A stretch of DNA of 46,158 nucleotides from Burkholderia singularis (GCF_900176645.1 NZ_FXAN01000066.1:1-46158); one strand, 5' to 3'; shown: positions 1 to 5,934, numbered from the stretch's first letter. Program-made: numbers and translations. The notes: generated by a model from the sequence alone, not told the origin.

Positions 1-666
1 CGTACACCCACGCGTCGCCGTACACCCACGCGTCGCCGTACACCCGCGCGTCGCCGTACACCCGCGCGTCGCCGTACACCAGCGCGTTGCCGTACACCCG
101 CGCGTTGCCGTACACCCGCGCGTCGCCGTACACCCACGCGTCGCCGTACACCCGCGCGTCGCCGTACACCCGCGCGTCGCCGTACACCAGCGCGTTGCCG
201 TACACCCGCGCGTTGTCGTACACCCGCGCGTTGCCGTACACCCACGCGTCGCCGTACACCCACGCGTCGCCGTACACCCGCGCGTCGCCGTACACCAGCG
301 CGTTGCCGTACACCAGCGCGTCGCCGTACACCAGCGCGTCGCCGTACACCAGCGCGTTGCCGGACACCCGCGCGTTGTCGTACACCCGCGCGTTGCCGTA
401 CACCCACGCGTCGCCGTACACCCACGCGTCGCCGTACACCCGCGCGTCGCCGTACACCAGCGCGTTGCCGTACACCAGCGCGTCGCCGTACACCAGCGCG
501 TCGCCGTACACCAGCGCGTTGCCGGACACCCGCGCGTTGCCGTACACCCACGCGTCGCCGTACACCCACGCGTCGCCGTACACCCACGCGTCGCCGTACA
601 CCCACGCGTCGCCGTACACCCGCGCGTCGCCGTACACCAGCGCGTTGTCGAATACCCACGCGTTGC
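1..666. repeat. 18-bp tandem repeat array, 37 units, coding on the minus strand
   Basis: Thirty-seven head-to-tail 18-bp units of the form CGTACACC(C/A)(A/G)CGCGT(C/T)GC run from the window edge to 666, and the last unit is degenerate. Because 18 is a multiple of three, gain or loss of units keeps the minus-strand hexapeptide protein in frame. Variation is confined to a few positions that switch the encoded residue between Arg, Trp and Leu and between Asp and Asn. Eight units at 217-360 recur identically at 379-522, giving a higher-order period of 162 bp. The array probably continues left of the window. Confidence 0.95.
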
Positions 667-826
667 CGGCATGCGCCAGATTGGAATCGGATTCGATATA
701 GCCACCGAGATTGCCGGGTGCGACAAGTGATCCAATTGCAACGAGTGCACGAATACGCTTCAACGTGCGGCCGTCGATCGTGATAATGGTGTCGTCTTCA
801 ACGAATTCGTATTTACGAGTAGTCAT
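1..826 (-). CDS. Hexapeptide-repeat (left-handed beta-helix) phage protein, C-terminus outside window
   Basis: The frame read leftward from the ATG at 824-826 is open to the window edge, so 275 codons are visible and the stop is not. A GAGG element lies about 9 bases upstream of the ATG. The first 50 or so residues are non-repetitive (MTTRKYEFVEDD at the start, then LGGYIESDSNL). From about residue 54 onward the protein is almost only the hexapeptide G-(D/N)-A-(R/W/L)-V-Y, which is the left-handed beta-helix pattern in which three hexads make one turn. At least 37 hexads are visible, or about 12 turns. Prophage proteins with this N-terminus and GNAWVYG repeats are known, but their function is not. 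It is the last visible gene of the leftward operon, 28 bases after the small membrane protein. The open plus-strand frame across the repeat is a by-product of the repeat period. Confidence 0.82.
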   Translation of the reverse strand, partial: MTTRKYEFVEDDTIITIDGRTLKRIRALVAIGSLVAPGNLGGYIESDSNLAHAGNAWVFDNALVYGDARVYGDAWVYGDAWVYGDAWVYGDAWVYGNARVSGNALVYGDALVYGDALVYGNALVYGDARVYGDAWVYGDAWVYGNARVYDNARVSGNALVYGDALVYGDALVYGNALVYGDARVYGDAWVYGDAWVYGNARVYDNARVYGNALVYGDARVYGDARVYGDAWVYGDARVYGNARVYGNALVYGDARVYGDARVYGDAWVYGDAWVY

Positions 827-854
827 GGTGGTCCTCGGTGTGGTATTGCGTTGA

Positions 855-962
855 TCAGTGCAAGTGATGCTCGTCATCGTTGATGTGCTTGAGGCCGAAA
901 TAGCACTCGACGGCGAGCCAGATAACCAGCGCGACGATTGCGCCAATGGCGATGAAAGCCAT
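855..962 (-). CDS. Small single-span membrane protein, 35 aa
   Basis: This 35-residue frame starts MAFIAIGAIVALVIWL and ends in a hydrophilic, histidine-rich tail (NDDEHHLH). Residues 2-22 form one clear transmembrane segment. The start at 962 is chosen because GGGAG lies at good spacing upstream and because it follows the stop of the preceding gene by a single base, which is a typical coupled arrangement. It belongs to the leftward operon 1498 to 1. I recognise no family. Small membrane proteins in phage early operons often act in exclusion or host takeover, but nothing in the sequence shows which applies here. Confidence 0.6.
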   Translation of the reverse strand: MAFIAIGAIVALVIWLAVECYFGLKHINDDEHHLH

Positions 963-963
963 G

Positions 964-1272
964 TCAGTTCTCCCGGCGTCGAGCAATACCTTCTGCCGCA
1001 CGAATCGCCGCGTCCTCGAACAGGTTGTCGAGCAGCCACAGGTAATACGCATGGTTCTCTTTGCTGTCGTGACGCGCGCGGTAGGCGTTCATCAGCTTTG
1101 TGAGTCGGGCATCATCGAATTCGCAGGCTTCGGCCAACACATCGCTGGCGTCCATGTCTTCGGTCACGCGATCGACTGCGGCATGAAATGCTTCGCTTTC
1201 GTCGTCCAGTGCTGCAAGCACACGACTGTCGCGAGCCTCTACCGCACCGGAGAGTTGAAGGGGGGTAAGCAT
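964..1272 (-). CDS. Hypothetical phage early protein, 102 aa, acidic and helical
   Basis: The protein begins MLTPLQLSGAVEARDS and is rich in Ala, Glu and Asp, predicting an all-helical soluble protein without signal peptide or membrane span. An upstream in-frame start at 1329 would lie inside the preceding gene; the ATG at 1272 is preferred because TGAGGT lies a few bases upstream and it follows the previous stop by 10 bases. The stretch RLTKLMNAYRARHDSKENHAYYLWL is interrupted by no known motif, so I cannot assign a family. It is the second gene of the four-gene leftward operon and is tightly spaced with both neighbours. Confidence 0.6.
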   Translation of the reverse strand: MLTPLQLSGAVEARDSRVLAALDDESEAFHAAVDRVTEDMDASDVLAEACEFDDARLTKLMNAYRARHDSKENHAYYLWLLDNLFEDAAIRAAEGIARRREN

Positions 1273-1282
1273 GGCCCCGACC

Positions 1283-1498
1283 TCACGCCGACAGTTTTTC
1301 AATCGCGACAGCGAGACGCTCGCGAGCAACCGCGATCACGATCTTCGGATCGATACGGCCGAAATTGACGCGCTTTTTCGTTGCGGCGATGTAGCCCTCA
1401 AGAAGCGTGATCGCATTCGGCTGTGTCGCGAGATACCAAATGAAATCGACCTCGGCGGCGGTGGACCAGCCGATCGAATCCTTGTTGTCACTGCTCAT
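1283..1498 (-). CDS. Hypothetical phage early protein, 71 aa
   Basis: The first gene of the leftward operon encodes a 71-residue soluble protein beginning MSSDNKDSIGWSTAAEV and ending in a basic-acidic helix (VARERLAVAIEKLSA). GAGG lies upstream of the ATG at a workable distance. No domain is recognised. It lies about 640 bases downstream of the leftward promoter proposed at 2139-2167, so it is probably expressed when the repressor is absent. Codon use matches the rest of the phage. Confidence 0.6.
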   Translation of the reverse strand: MSSDNKDSIGWSTAAEVDFIWYLATQPNAITLLEGYIAATKKRVNFGRIDPKIVIAVARERLAVAIEKLSA

Positions 1499-2138
1499 GA
1501 TTGCCTCACACTCTATTAATTTGAAATCCTAGATAATTTGTGGTTACGTCTACAGAGATATCGACTTGTGCTGCTGGTCGGCAATCATCATCGATATGAA
1601 CTGCGTTTAACGGATAGCACTACGAATCAATGCAGTCCGGTCAACACAGTGGAAACTCTCAAGGGCGCGCACTCAGCAATCGATGAAGCTTGCAGGTAGG
1701 TTGATGGATGCGGAAGATTCCGCGCCGAATGCGCGCTCTTGAGGGAATGGTGGCTGGTTTCTCGCTGAGCCGACGCCATATATGGCATCAACTCAGCGCC
1801 GTCCGCCGTAAGTGGACTGAACTTGCACACCGTCCTTTACAGGCCACTTGGGCGTGGTGTGCTGCAAGGTCTCTCCCGGCTATACCGGCCCTTGCTGGCT
1901 TCTGGTAGCCCTGCTGCCGATCACTATCGGCAACCGTTTGACCCATCGCCGCGAAGGCGAGTCCCGTCACGTTCCGGATTTTTCATCGGGGATCGGGGTG
2001 CGCTTTTGCTTCTGCCGCGCGGTTCCAGGGGCAGGAGGCTATCGGCCTTTCGGCACTCGCCTCTGTTCATCCGCCAAGTTGTTAAGGAGCGATCCGCCCG
2101 GGCGGTGGCGCAGCGCGTTGTGGGCTGCGTTGGAGTGA
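1499..2138. other. 640-bp leader of the leftward operon, structured, no firm gene
   Basis: No gene here is convincing. The region holds several inverted repeats: arms at 1658-1670 and 1731-1743 (one mismatch), a 6-bp-stem hairpin at 1710-1723, and a nested structure in which GCTGAG (1764-1769) pairs with CTCAGC (1792-1797) around the perfect palindrome GCCATATATGGC (1775-1786). A plus-strand frame from a GTG at 1854 to 2138 (94 aa, starting VCCKVSPGYTGPCW) has GC-rich third positions at first but no recognised family and no good ribosome binding site. It ends just before the leftward operators. The region is best read as the untranslated leader of the leftward transcript. Confidence 0.4.
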
Positions 2139-2181
2139 AATATAGCAACGCTACATAGAAATCGCAATAGCAGAGCTATAT
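2139..2181 (-). promoter_or_regulatory. Leftward early promoter with two repressor operators (OL-like)
   Basis: On the minus strand TTGCGA (2167-2162) and TATATT (2144-2139) are separated by 17 bases, a good sigma-70 promoter firing leftward. Two copies of the operator seen at the immunity switch overlap it. One is ATATAGC-AAC-GCTACAT at 2140-2156, covering the -10 element. The other is CAATAGC-AGA-GCTATAT at 2165-2181, touching the -35 element. The shared core is TAGC-N3-GCTA. The position suggests repression of the 1498-to-1 operon in the lysogen. The operator role is inferred from sequence symmetry. Confidence 0.6.
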
Positions 2182-2235
2182 TTTTCGTGGGGAAATTTGT
2201 AACAGGCAGGAAGATCGGGGGCATTGCGTAGGCGC

Positions 2236-2258
2236 AAAAAAACCCGCCGAAGCGGGTT
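2236..2258 (-). terminator. Rho-independent terminator of the lysogenic operon
   Basis: AACCCGC (2241-2247) and GCGGGTT (2252-2258) form a perfect 7-bp stem with a CGAA loop. Read on the minus strand the stem is followed by a run of seven T. It lies 21 bases past the stop of the Rap1a-like gene and just before the leftward promoter, so it insulates the lysogenic genes from the early leftward operon. Confidence 0.85.
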
Positions 2259-2278
2259 GTGTGGCAAGGTCGGGACAA

Positions 2279-2962
2279 CTATGGCAGGGATTTGACGCCG
2301 TGCGCGAGGCAATCTCCAAATTGGTACAGCGCCGTCAGAATGCCGTCCTCTCGCGCAGCGTTAGCGGATGTTAGACCGTCACCAGCATTGCCGTGAGATC
2401 CAGCCCCAGTCAGTTCGTACCATTTGATCGACTTTGCCGGTATAGCGTCTCGCACCTTGTTGGCAACGGCGGCGTTGGCCTCTCTCTCGCTCAACGATTT
2501 TCGGTCGTCCCGGCTAAGATTCGCCGAGGCGGCGAAATACGTAATCTCTGCCAAGTCACGGCATTCGTAATAGCTGCGGGCCGGAGTCTGATTATCGGAG
2601 CATGGGTAAGCCTCCCCAATCGCCTTGCGGACTAGCACCACTGCTGGCATGCCCTGGTACTCGCGATGCTGCGCGAGAAAGTTTTGAACCAGTGCGCGAA
2701 GGCGCGATGAGCCTACTCCGCTGGGCACACACATTGACCCTTGAGCGCTATCTCTGCGATCGACAGCGCTCTGAATTTTAGTCAACTGGTGAGCCACAGT
2801 GTTCTCGTCTATCACGCCAGCAATGAAGGCTGTGGCCGCTAGATGGAGGGCGCCATCGTCAGATGTTATCCAAGAATTGAGCGTGGTTGCCGTGATCCCT
2901 TCGGCGCTTGCGCAACCATAGGTGCAGCCGATAGCCACGGCCAGAAGTGTCCGGATTTTCAT
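2279..2962 (-). CDS. Secreted Rap1a/Tai-like protein with C-terminal extension
   Basis: The 227-residue protein has a short Sec signal peptide (MKIRTLLAVAIGCTYGCASA), which could also be read as a lipoprotein signal at Cys17. Residues 28-121 follow the Rap1a/Tai pattern: an AFIAGVIDE segment, then MCVPSGV (Cys78), a helix, and EAYPC (Cys121). Rap1a/Tai proteins are periplasmic immunity proteins against type VI secretion amidases. The usual first cysteine of the family appears to be Ala. Residues 125-227, with Cys134 and Cys218, are an extension I do not recognise. The start at 2962 is chosen because it places the signal peptide at the N-terminus. The gene has its own terminator at 2236-2258 and lies with other likely lysogenic genes, so surface protection or lysogenic conversion is plausible. 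Confidence 0.65.
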   Translation of the reverse strand: MKIRTLLAVAIGCTYGCASAEGITATTLNSWITSDDGALHLAATAFIAGVIDENTVAHQLTKIQSAVDRRDSAQGSMCVPSGVGSSRLRALVQNFLAQHREYQGMPAVVLVRKAIGEAYPCSDNQTPARSYYECRDLAEITYFAASANLSRDDRKSLSEREANAAVANKVRDAIPAKSIKWYELTGAGSHGNAGDGLTSANAAREDGILTALYQFGDCLAHGVKSLP

Positions 2963-3080
2963 TTCGCTGTTAGCTTCCCCGTAGTGGTTGTTGTGCCGAC
3001 TCGGTGAGGATAGACGACTGAAACATTTCCGGAAAGCGCTCGACCCCATCCGCTGACGCGCGCGGACGACCCCCCGCCCC

Positions 3081-3110
3081 AAATGAAACGCCCCGCGCGG
3101 GGCGGGGCGT
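3081..3110 (-). terminator. Possible terminator after the DUF1828 gene
   Basis: ACGCCCC (3088-3094) and GGGGCGT (3104-3110) are perfect complementary arms; an alternative inner stem GCCCC/GGGGC also exists. On the minus strand the stem is followed by TTTCATTT, a broken T tract. It starts three bases past the stop of the DUF1828/DUF1829 gene. The weak T tract makes partial readthrough into the Rap1a-like gene possible. Confidence 0.45.
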
Positions 3111-3113
3111 CGG

Positions 3114-3872
3114 CTAATGAAGCGTAGGTTGTCTTGCGGCTTTGATGAGCGACGAGTAAAGCATGGCGCTCGCCATCGACCCAATAATTTGTTTTTCGGT
3201 CTCGGCTTTCATCAGATCATCGCGGTCGTCAATCACGACTCGAATCTTTGGGGATTCTCCAGGGGCGCTTAATACGTCCCCGAGTTTTCGCATTAGACCG
3301 CCTGTCGCTTGCGGGCTCGGGCTAAGCACGTCGACAAGCTCATCGCCCCACATGAACTGAAATACGTATTCGTGATTTGAGATACCTTTTACCTTTGGAT
3401 TGCGAGTAATCGGCTGATCAGGTTTCAGAATACGCAAGTAGTGCTCAACCTCGTCCGCAAGGTTATTCACGGATTCCGGTATGCCAGTCCACGCTCGCTC
3501 CTGTTCGATCAGAGCGAGCATCCCGGTAATGTATGCGGCTACCGATGCGCTGGTGTTTTCGATCTGGCCGATAGCGCGTATCTCTCCATTTTCCTCGACG
3601 GTCATGCCATGCTGGGCCAACAGGCTCCGAATAGCCGATAGCCTCCGCCCATGGAACGGATCGATTCCGCTCGAACTCAGATGAAACAGCGTGTCACCGT
3701 TGTCGCTGATGAGCGAATGTGCACCTTGTTCGACTACGTAGAACGTGACCGCGCTGCCATCCGCGAAGCTAAAGGGGGTTCCGATCTCGAACGCGCGCTC
3801 ACCGTTCACCGTTTTCACGGTGCGGCAGTCATAGGCGAGCCTCTTGTGCAGCCAGGCGCAGTCGATGGTCAT
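3114..3872 (-). CDS. DUF1828/DUF1829 protein, partner of the upstream DUF6978-like gene
   Basis: The 252-residue soluble protein matches the DUF1828 pattern in its N-terminal half: FEIGTPFSFADGSAVTFYVV followed by SLISDNGDTLFHL and a helix ending in LLAQHGMTVEENG. The C-terminal half (from about residue 150, with EYVFQFMWG and IRVVIDDRDDL) matches DUF1829. Neither domain has an established function; both are common in phage and mobile-element gene pairs. The start codon overlaps the stop of the preceding gene by four bases (ATGA), so the two products are translationally coupled and probably act together. Position between repressor and leftward operator, where lambda carries rexAB, suggests a superinfection-exclusion or toxin-antitoxin-like role. 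That role is inference. Confidence 0.75.
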   Translation of the reverse strand: MTIDCAWLHKRLAYDCRTVKTVNGERAFEIGTPFSFADGSAVTFYVVEQGAHSLISDNGDTLFHLSSSGIDPFHGRRLSAIRSLLAQHGMTVEENGEIRAIGQIENTSASVAAYITGMLALIEQERAWTGIPESVNNLADEVEHYLRILKPDQPITRNPKVKGISNHEYVFQFMWGDELVDVLSPSPQATGGLMRKLGDVLSAPGESPKIRVVIDDRDDLMKAETEKQIIGSMASAMLYSSLIKAARQPTLH

Positions 3873-4321
3873 GGTATGTAGATATTTCCGTCGAAGCTAA
3901 TGTTCGATCTGCAGAATACCGCAAAAAACTCGTCGAGCGGGGTCTGGCAGGACAGCGCCACGTCGTCCAGAGGCAGCGTCGTGTCGCCGCGATGCTCGTG
4001 CGGGCCGTAAAGCGCTCCCGCCGGGCCGTTATGTGATCGCCGGTGCACCGGCTGGACTTCGATCTGGTGAACGCGCCACTTTGCGCCGTGACGGAGGACA
4101 AATACGGTTGCCGTCGTTCGACATGCATCGACAAGCAACGGAGCCTTTGTTTCCACCTCGATCGTCATGCCTGGAATCGTGGCGCCGAGCTCGTCTTCTG
4201 GGCGCACAATTGCCAGAAGGTAGCCGACATGATTCCGCCGAGGCGTCAGCGCAATGTCGCCGCGCAGGGCCTTCGTCATGGCAATTAGCGGTTCGGCTTC
4301 TGCACGTGAAAGGTCGGGCAT
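3869..4321 (-). CDS. DUF6978-like protein, first gene of a two-gene module
   Basis: The protein has 150 residues and begins MPDLSRAEAEPLIAMTKAL. A conserved-looking centre (VHRRSHNGPAGALYGPHEH, then LPLDDVAL) resembles the DUF6978 family, whose members carry an HRNPDG...HLH-type motif and occur beside DUF1828 genes. It has several histidines but no recognised catalytic set. A TATAAT -10 element lies on the minus strand at 4422-4417, about 100 bases upstream, without a good -35 element; no clear Shine-Dalgarno precedes the ATG. The stop overlaps the DUF1828 start by four bases. It is read from the same strand as the repressor gene and may be expressed in the lysogen. Confidence 0.6.
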   Translation of the reverse strand: MPDLSRAEAEPLIAMTKALRGDIALTPRRNHVGYLLAIVRPEDELGATIPGMTIEVETKAPLLVDACRTTATVFVLRHGAKWRVHQIEVQPVHRRSHNGPAGALYGPHEHRGDTTLPLDDVALSCQTPLDEFFAVFCRSNISFDGNIYIP

Positions 4322-4504
4322 ACACTGTATCGTGCGATTGTTGTACGCGATCCCCGGCTCGCGATCAGCCTTATCGTAACCGCACCATGCAGAACGCGTC
4401 TGATGGCAGGTTGCGAATTATAGCAGGCGGTCCAATCCTGCTCCGATCGATCGTGTCGCAGTGTGCGCCCCTTCCAGCAATCCGATTGAAAGCCCCGCGT
4501 TTCC

Positions 4505-4532
4505 TTGGCAAACTACTGTACATGCATACAGT
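4505..4532 (+). promoter_or_regulatory. SOS promoter with canonical LexA box
   Basis: CTGT-N8-ACAG at 4516-4531, extended to TACTGT...ACAGTG, is a near-perfect LexA operator. It overlaps a promoter formed by TTGGCA (4505-4510) and TACAGT (4527-4532) with a 16-bp spacer, so LexA binding would block the -10 element. The lexA gene elsewhere in this window has two boxes of the same form upstream. The promoter drives the plus-strand gene at 4563. Confidence 0.82.
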
Positions 4533-4562
4533 GTTTCATCACAAGAAAGAGCGGAGCGAGAC

Positions 4563-4865
4563 ATGGGCGCGGATGGCAAGGGGGCGGGGCTGCGGTGCAG
4601 GGTGGGGGATCTGGCGATCGTGACGAAGTGCGGGGTGCCGGAGCGGATCGGAATGATCGTTAGAGTGGTCGCGCCAGCGGGCGATGGCAAGCACGATTGG
4701 CTAACGAAGCTTCAAGGAGACGGCATCCATGCCAAGGATGTCCATACGGGTAGGTTCCGGATGTGCGTCGAGGCCTTGGTACTCGATTGCAATTTGACGC
4801 CGATTCGCGGCCTCAGTCGCCCATCTCAAACCGTCCGGGGGGATCGTCTCGGCGAAAAAGCTTGA
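4563..4865 (+). CDS. LexA-controlled small phage protein, antirepressor candidate
   Basis: The 100-residue protein starts at the ATG at 4563, with GGAG about 10 bases upstream, and begins MGADGKGAGLRCRVGDLAIV. The pattern CRVGDLAIVTKCG-x(n)-IGMIVRVV suggests a small beta-barrel (KOW/SH3-like) fold seen in Burkholderia phage proteins of unknown function. It lies 31 bases downstream of a LexA-regulated promoter and is convergent with the repressor gene, overlapping its 3' end by 53 bases. The repressor has no cleavage domain, so a LexA-controlled antirepressor, as with Tum of coliphage 186, would explain induction by DNA damage. No sequence similarity to Tum is evident; the assignment is inferred from context. 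An antisense effect of its transcript on the repressor mRNA is an alternative. Confidence 0.65.
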   Translation: MGADGKGAGLRCRVGDLAIVTKCGVPERIGMIVRVVAPAGDGKHDWLTKLQGDGIHAKDVHTGRFRMCVEALVLDCNLTPIRGLSRPSQTVRGDRLGEKA

Positions 4866-5265
4866 GTGTTTGATGTAGCGCTTTGAAAACTTCCGGGCTC
4901 ATGCCCTCGTTGCTCGCCTCGACGATGGCCGAAATGAGCGCGCGGCCTTCCGGGTGCAATCTCTTCGAATTCTCGGAAGCCACCTCTTGAGCGGCGGTTT
5001 CGACGATTTTTCTGTTTCCGACGAGTTCGGCCGCAGCCATGACATCAAGCGCTATCCGCGGACTGATTTCCTCAAGCCCACATCCGAATGCCTTTGCATA
5101 GGCGATGGCAGCGTCGCGCCCAATGGGGCGCTTCGCGGTGATGTGCTGGTAAACCATAGCATCGCCACCCGGCAGTGAATGTTCGACGGCGAATTCTTTT
5201 CGATTGATTCCTCGAAATCTATCGGCGAGGCGCTCGGCCTCTTCAGCGGGTGTCCAGATCTTCAT
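4813..5265 (-). CDS. CI-type phage repressor lacking the self-cleavage domain
   Basis: The 150-residue protein has an N-terminal helix-turn-helix region (about residues 15-75: RFRGINRKEFAVEHSLPGG, then MVYQHITAKRPIGRDAAIAYAKAF). The C-terminal helix-rich part (LHPEGRALISAIVEASNEG) looks like an oligomerisation segment. A LexA/S24-type peptidase domain with an Ala-Gly site and Ser-Lys dyad is absent, so RecA-stimulated self-cleavage is not expected. It diverges from the Cro-type gene, with operator copies in between, one of which overlaps its own start codon. No Shine-Dalgarno precedes the ATG; a TTAAAT/TAAATA -10-like element lies about 10 bases upstream, so the message may be leaderless, as with lambda cI. 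The role is inferred from fold and position. Confidence 0.78.
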   Translation of the reverse strand: MKIWTPAEEAERLADRFRGINRKEFAVEHSLPGGDAMVYQHITAKRPIGRDAAIAYAKAFGCGLEEISPRIALDVMAAAELVGNRKIVETAAQEVASENSKRLHPEGRALISAIVEASNEGMSPEVFKALHQTLKLFRRDDPPGRFEMGD

Positions 5266-5335
5266 GTAGCGATGCTATTTAAAATTTCATGGAGCATGGC
5301 TTGCTTTGTTGATGTAGCGCTGCTACATTTCGGCC
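5264..5335. promoter_or_regulatory. Immunity switch: divergent promoters and two repressor operators (OR-like)
   Basis: A perfect operator ATGTAGC-GCT-GCTACAT lies at 5312-5328 and an imperfect one, ATGTAGC-GAT-GCTATTT, at 5264-5280. For the rightward gene, TTGCTT (5301-5306) and TACATT (5324-5329) with a 17-bp spacer form a promoter whose start would fall at or near the ATG at 5336. The perfect operator covers its -10 element. The imperfect operator covers the start of the repressor gene, which fits autoregulation. The same operator recurs at 2140-2181. Confidence 0.75.
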
Positions 5336-5572
5336 ATGGACATTCTCACCTACCTCTCGATCCGGAATACCTCCCAAGCTGATTTCGCTAAGGCGCTTGG
5401 CGTATCGCAAGGGCTTGTTTGTCAGTGGATCAAGAAGCGGAGGCCTGTTGCTGCCGATCGCTGCGTTTCCATTGAGCGAGTCACCGGTGGCGCAGTAGGC
5501 CGCCGCGACCTCCGCCCCGACGACTGGCAAGACATCTGGCCTGAACTAACAGAGCAGCAGGAGGTGGGGTGA
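5336..5572 (+). CDS. Cro/YdaS-type transcriptional regulator
   Basis: The 78-residue protein has a helix-turn-helix (ADFAKALGVSQGLVCQWIKKRRPV, residues about 15-37) followed by the segment CVSIERVTGGAVGRRDLRPDDW, which is typical of YdaS/Cro-like phage regulators. It diverges from the repressor gene and is the first gene of the rightward operon. The ATG is preceded by no Shine-Dalgarno and lies only six bases after the proposed -10 element, so translation from a leaderless message is likely. The expected role is to repress the repressor gene and commit the phage to lytic growth. It overlaps the next gene by four bases. Confidence 0.8.
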   Translation: MDILTYLSIRNTSQADFAKALGVSQGLVCQWIKKRRPVAADRCVSIERVTGGAVGRRDLRPDDWQDIWPELTEQQEVG

Positions 5573-5934
5573 CCAAGAACACAATCGCATCGGTCACCCT
5601 GATCGGGGTGACGGCACTTGAGGGTGCCGCGTTCGTCGCATGGAAGGGGTTCGGCATCGATGCGGCGGGCAACGTCCTGATGTTCTGGCTGTCGTTCATA
5701 TCGGTCATTGGCATTCTCTTGCTGGCCGCTCTCCCGCGGGACTTCGGGCCGCAGTCCGACGTGCCGAAGTCGGCGTTTCGCCGGAGCGTCGAATCGATTT
5801 CAACCATTGCGATGATCGCGGCGCTTGCGTGGTACGGACACTTTGTCATGGCTGGTTTCTATGTGCTGGGACAAGCCGAGTTTGTTTGGTATCGCAGCCG
5901 GCTTGATGCATGTCGAGAAAGGGAGGTGGCATGA
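5569..5934 (+). CDS. Phage early membrane protein, three predicted spans
   Basis: The 121-residue protein starts at a GTG inside a GTGA overlap with the Cro-type gene, with GGAGG just upstream. Three hydrophobic stretches are visible: TIASVTLIGVTALEGAAFVAW, VLMFWLSFISVIGILLLAAL and a third spanning IAMIAALAWYGHFVMAGFYVL. It resembles small inner-membrane proteins found beside Cro genes in Burkholderia phages, but I know of no assigned function. The last 45 residues resemble the translation of 6290-6433 (shared pattern A-W-F/Y-G-H-F-V...GQ...FDA), so this part has been duplicated. The stop overlaps the next start by ATGA. Confidence 0.6.
   Translation: MTKNTIASVTLIGVTALEGAAFVAWKGFGIDAAGNVLMFWLSFISVIGILLLAALPRDFGPQSDVPKSAFRRSVESISTIAMIAALAWYGHFVMAGFYVLGQAEFVWYRSRLDACREREVA

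Noticed and set aside
1..666. The tandem array as a CRISPR
   Set aside because: Units are contiguous, with no unique spacers, and encode a hexapeptide repeat in frame.
87..701. Plus-strand frame of 204 codons with PYTRAS/PYTHAS repeats
   Set aside because: It is the antisense of the 18-bp array; the minus strand has a start, ribosome binding site, unique N-terminus and a known structural repeat.
1848..2138. Frame from TTG 1848 as a firm gene
   Set aside because: Weak start, no ribosome binding site and no recognised family; it is kept only as a possibility in the leader entry.
4033..4623. Plus-strand frame of 196 codons opposite the DUF6978-like gene
   Set aside because: Arg/Ser-rich composition without motifs; it lies antisense to a better gene and runs through the SOS promoter.
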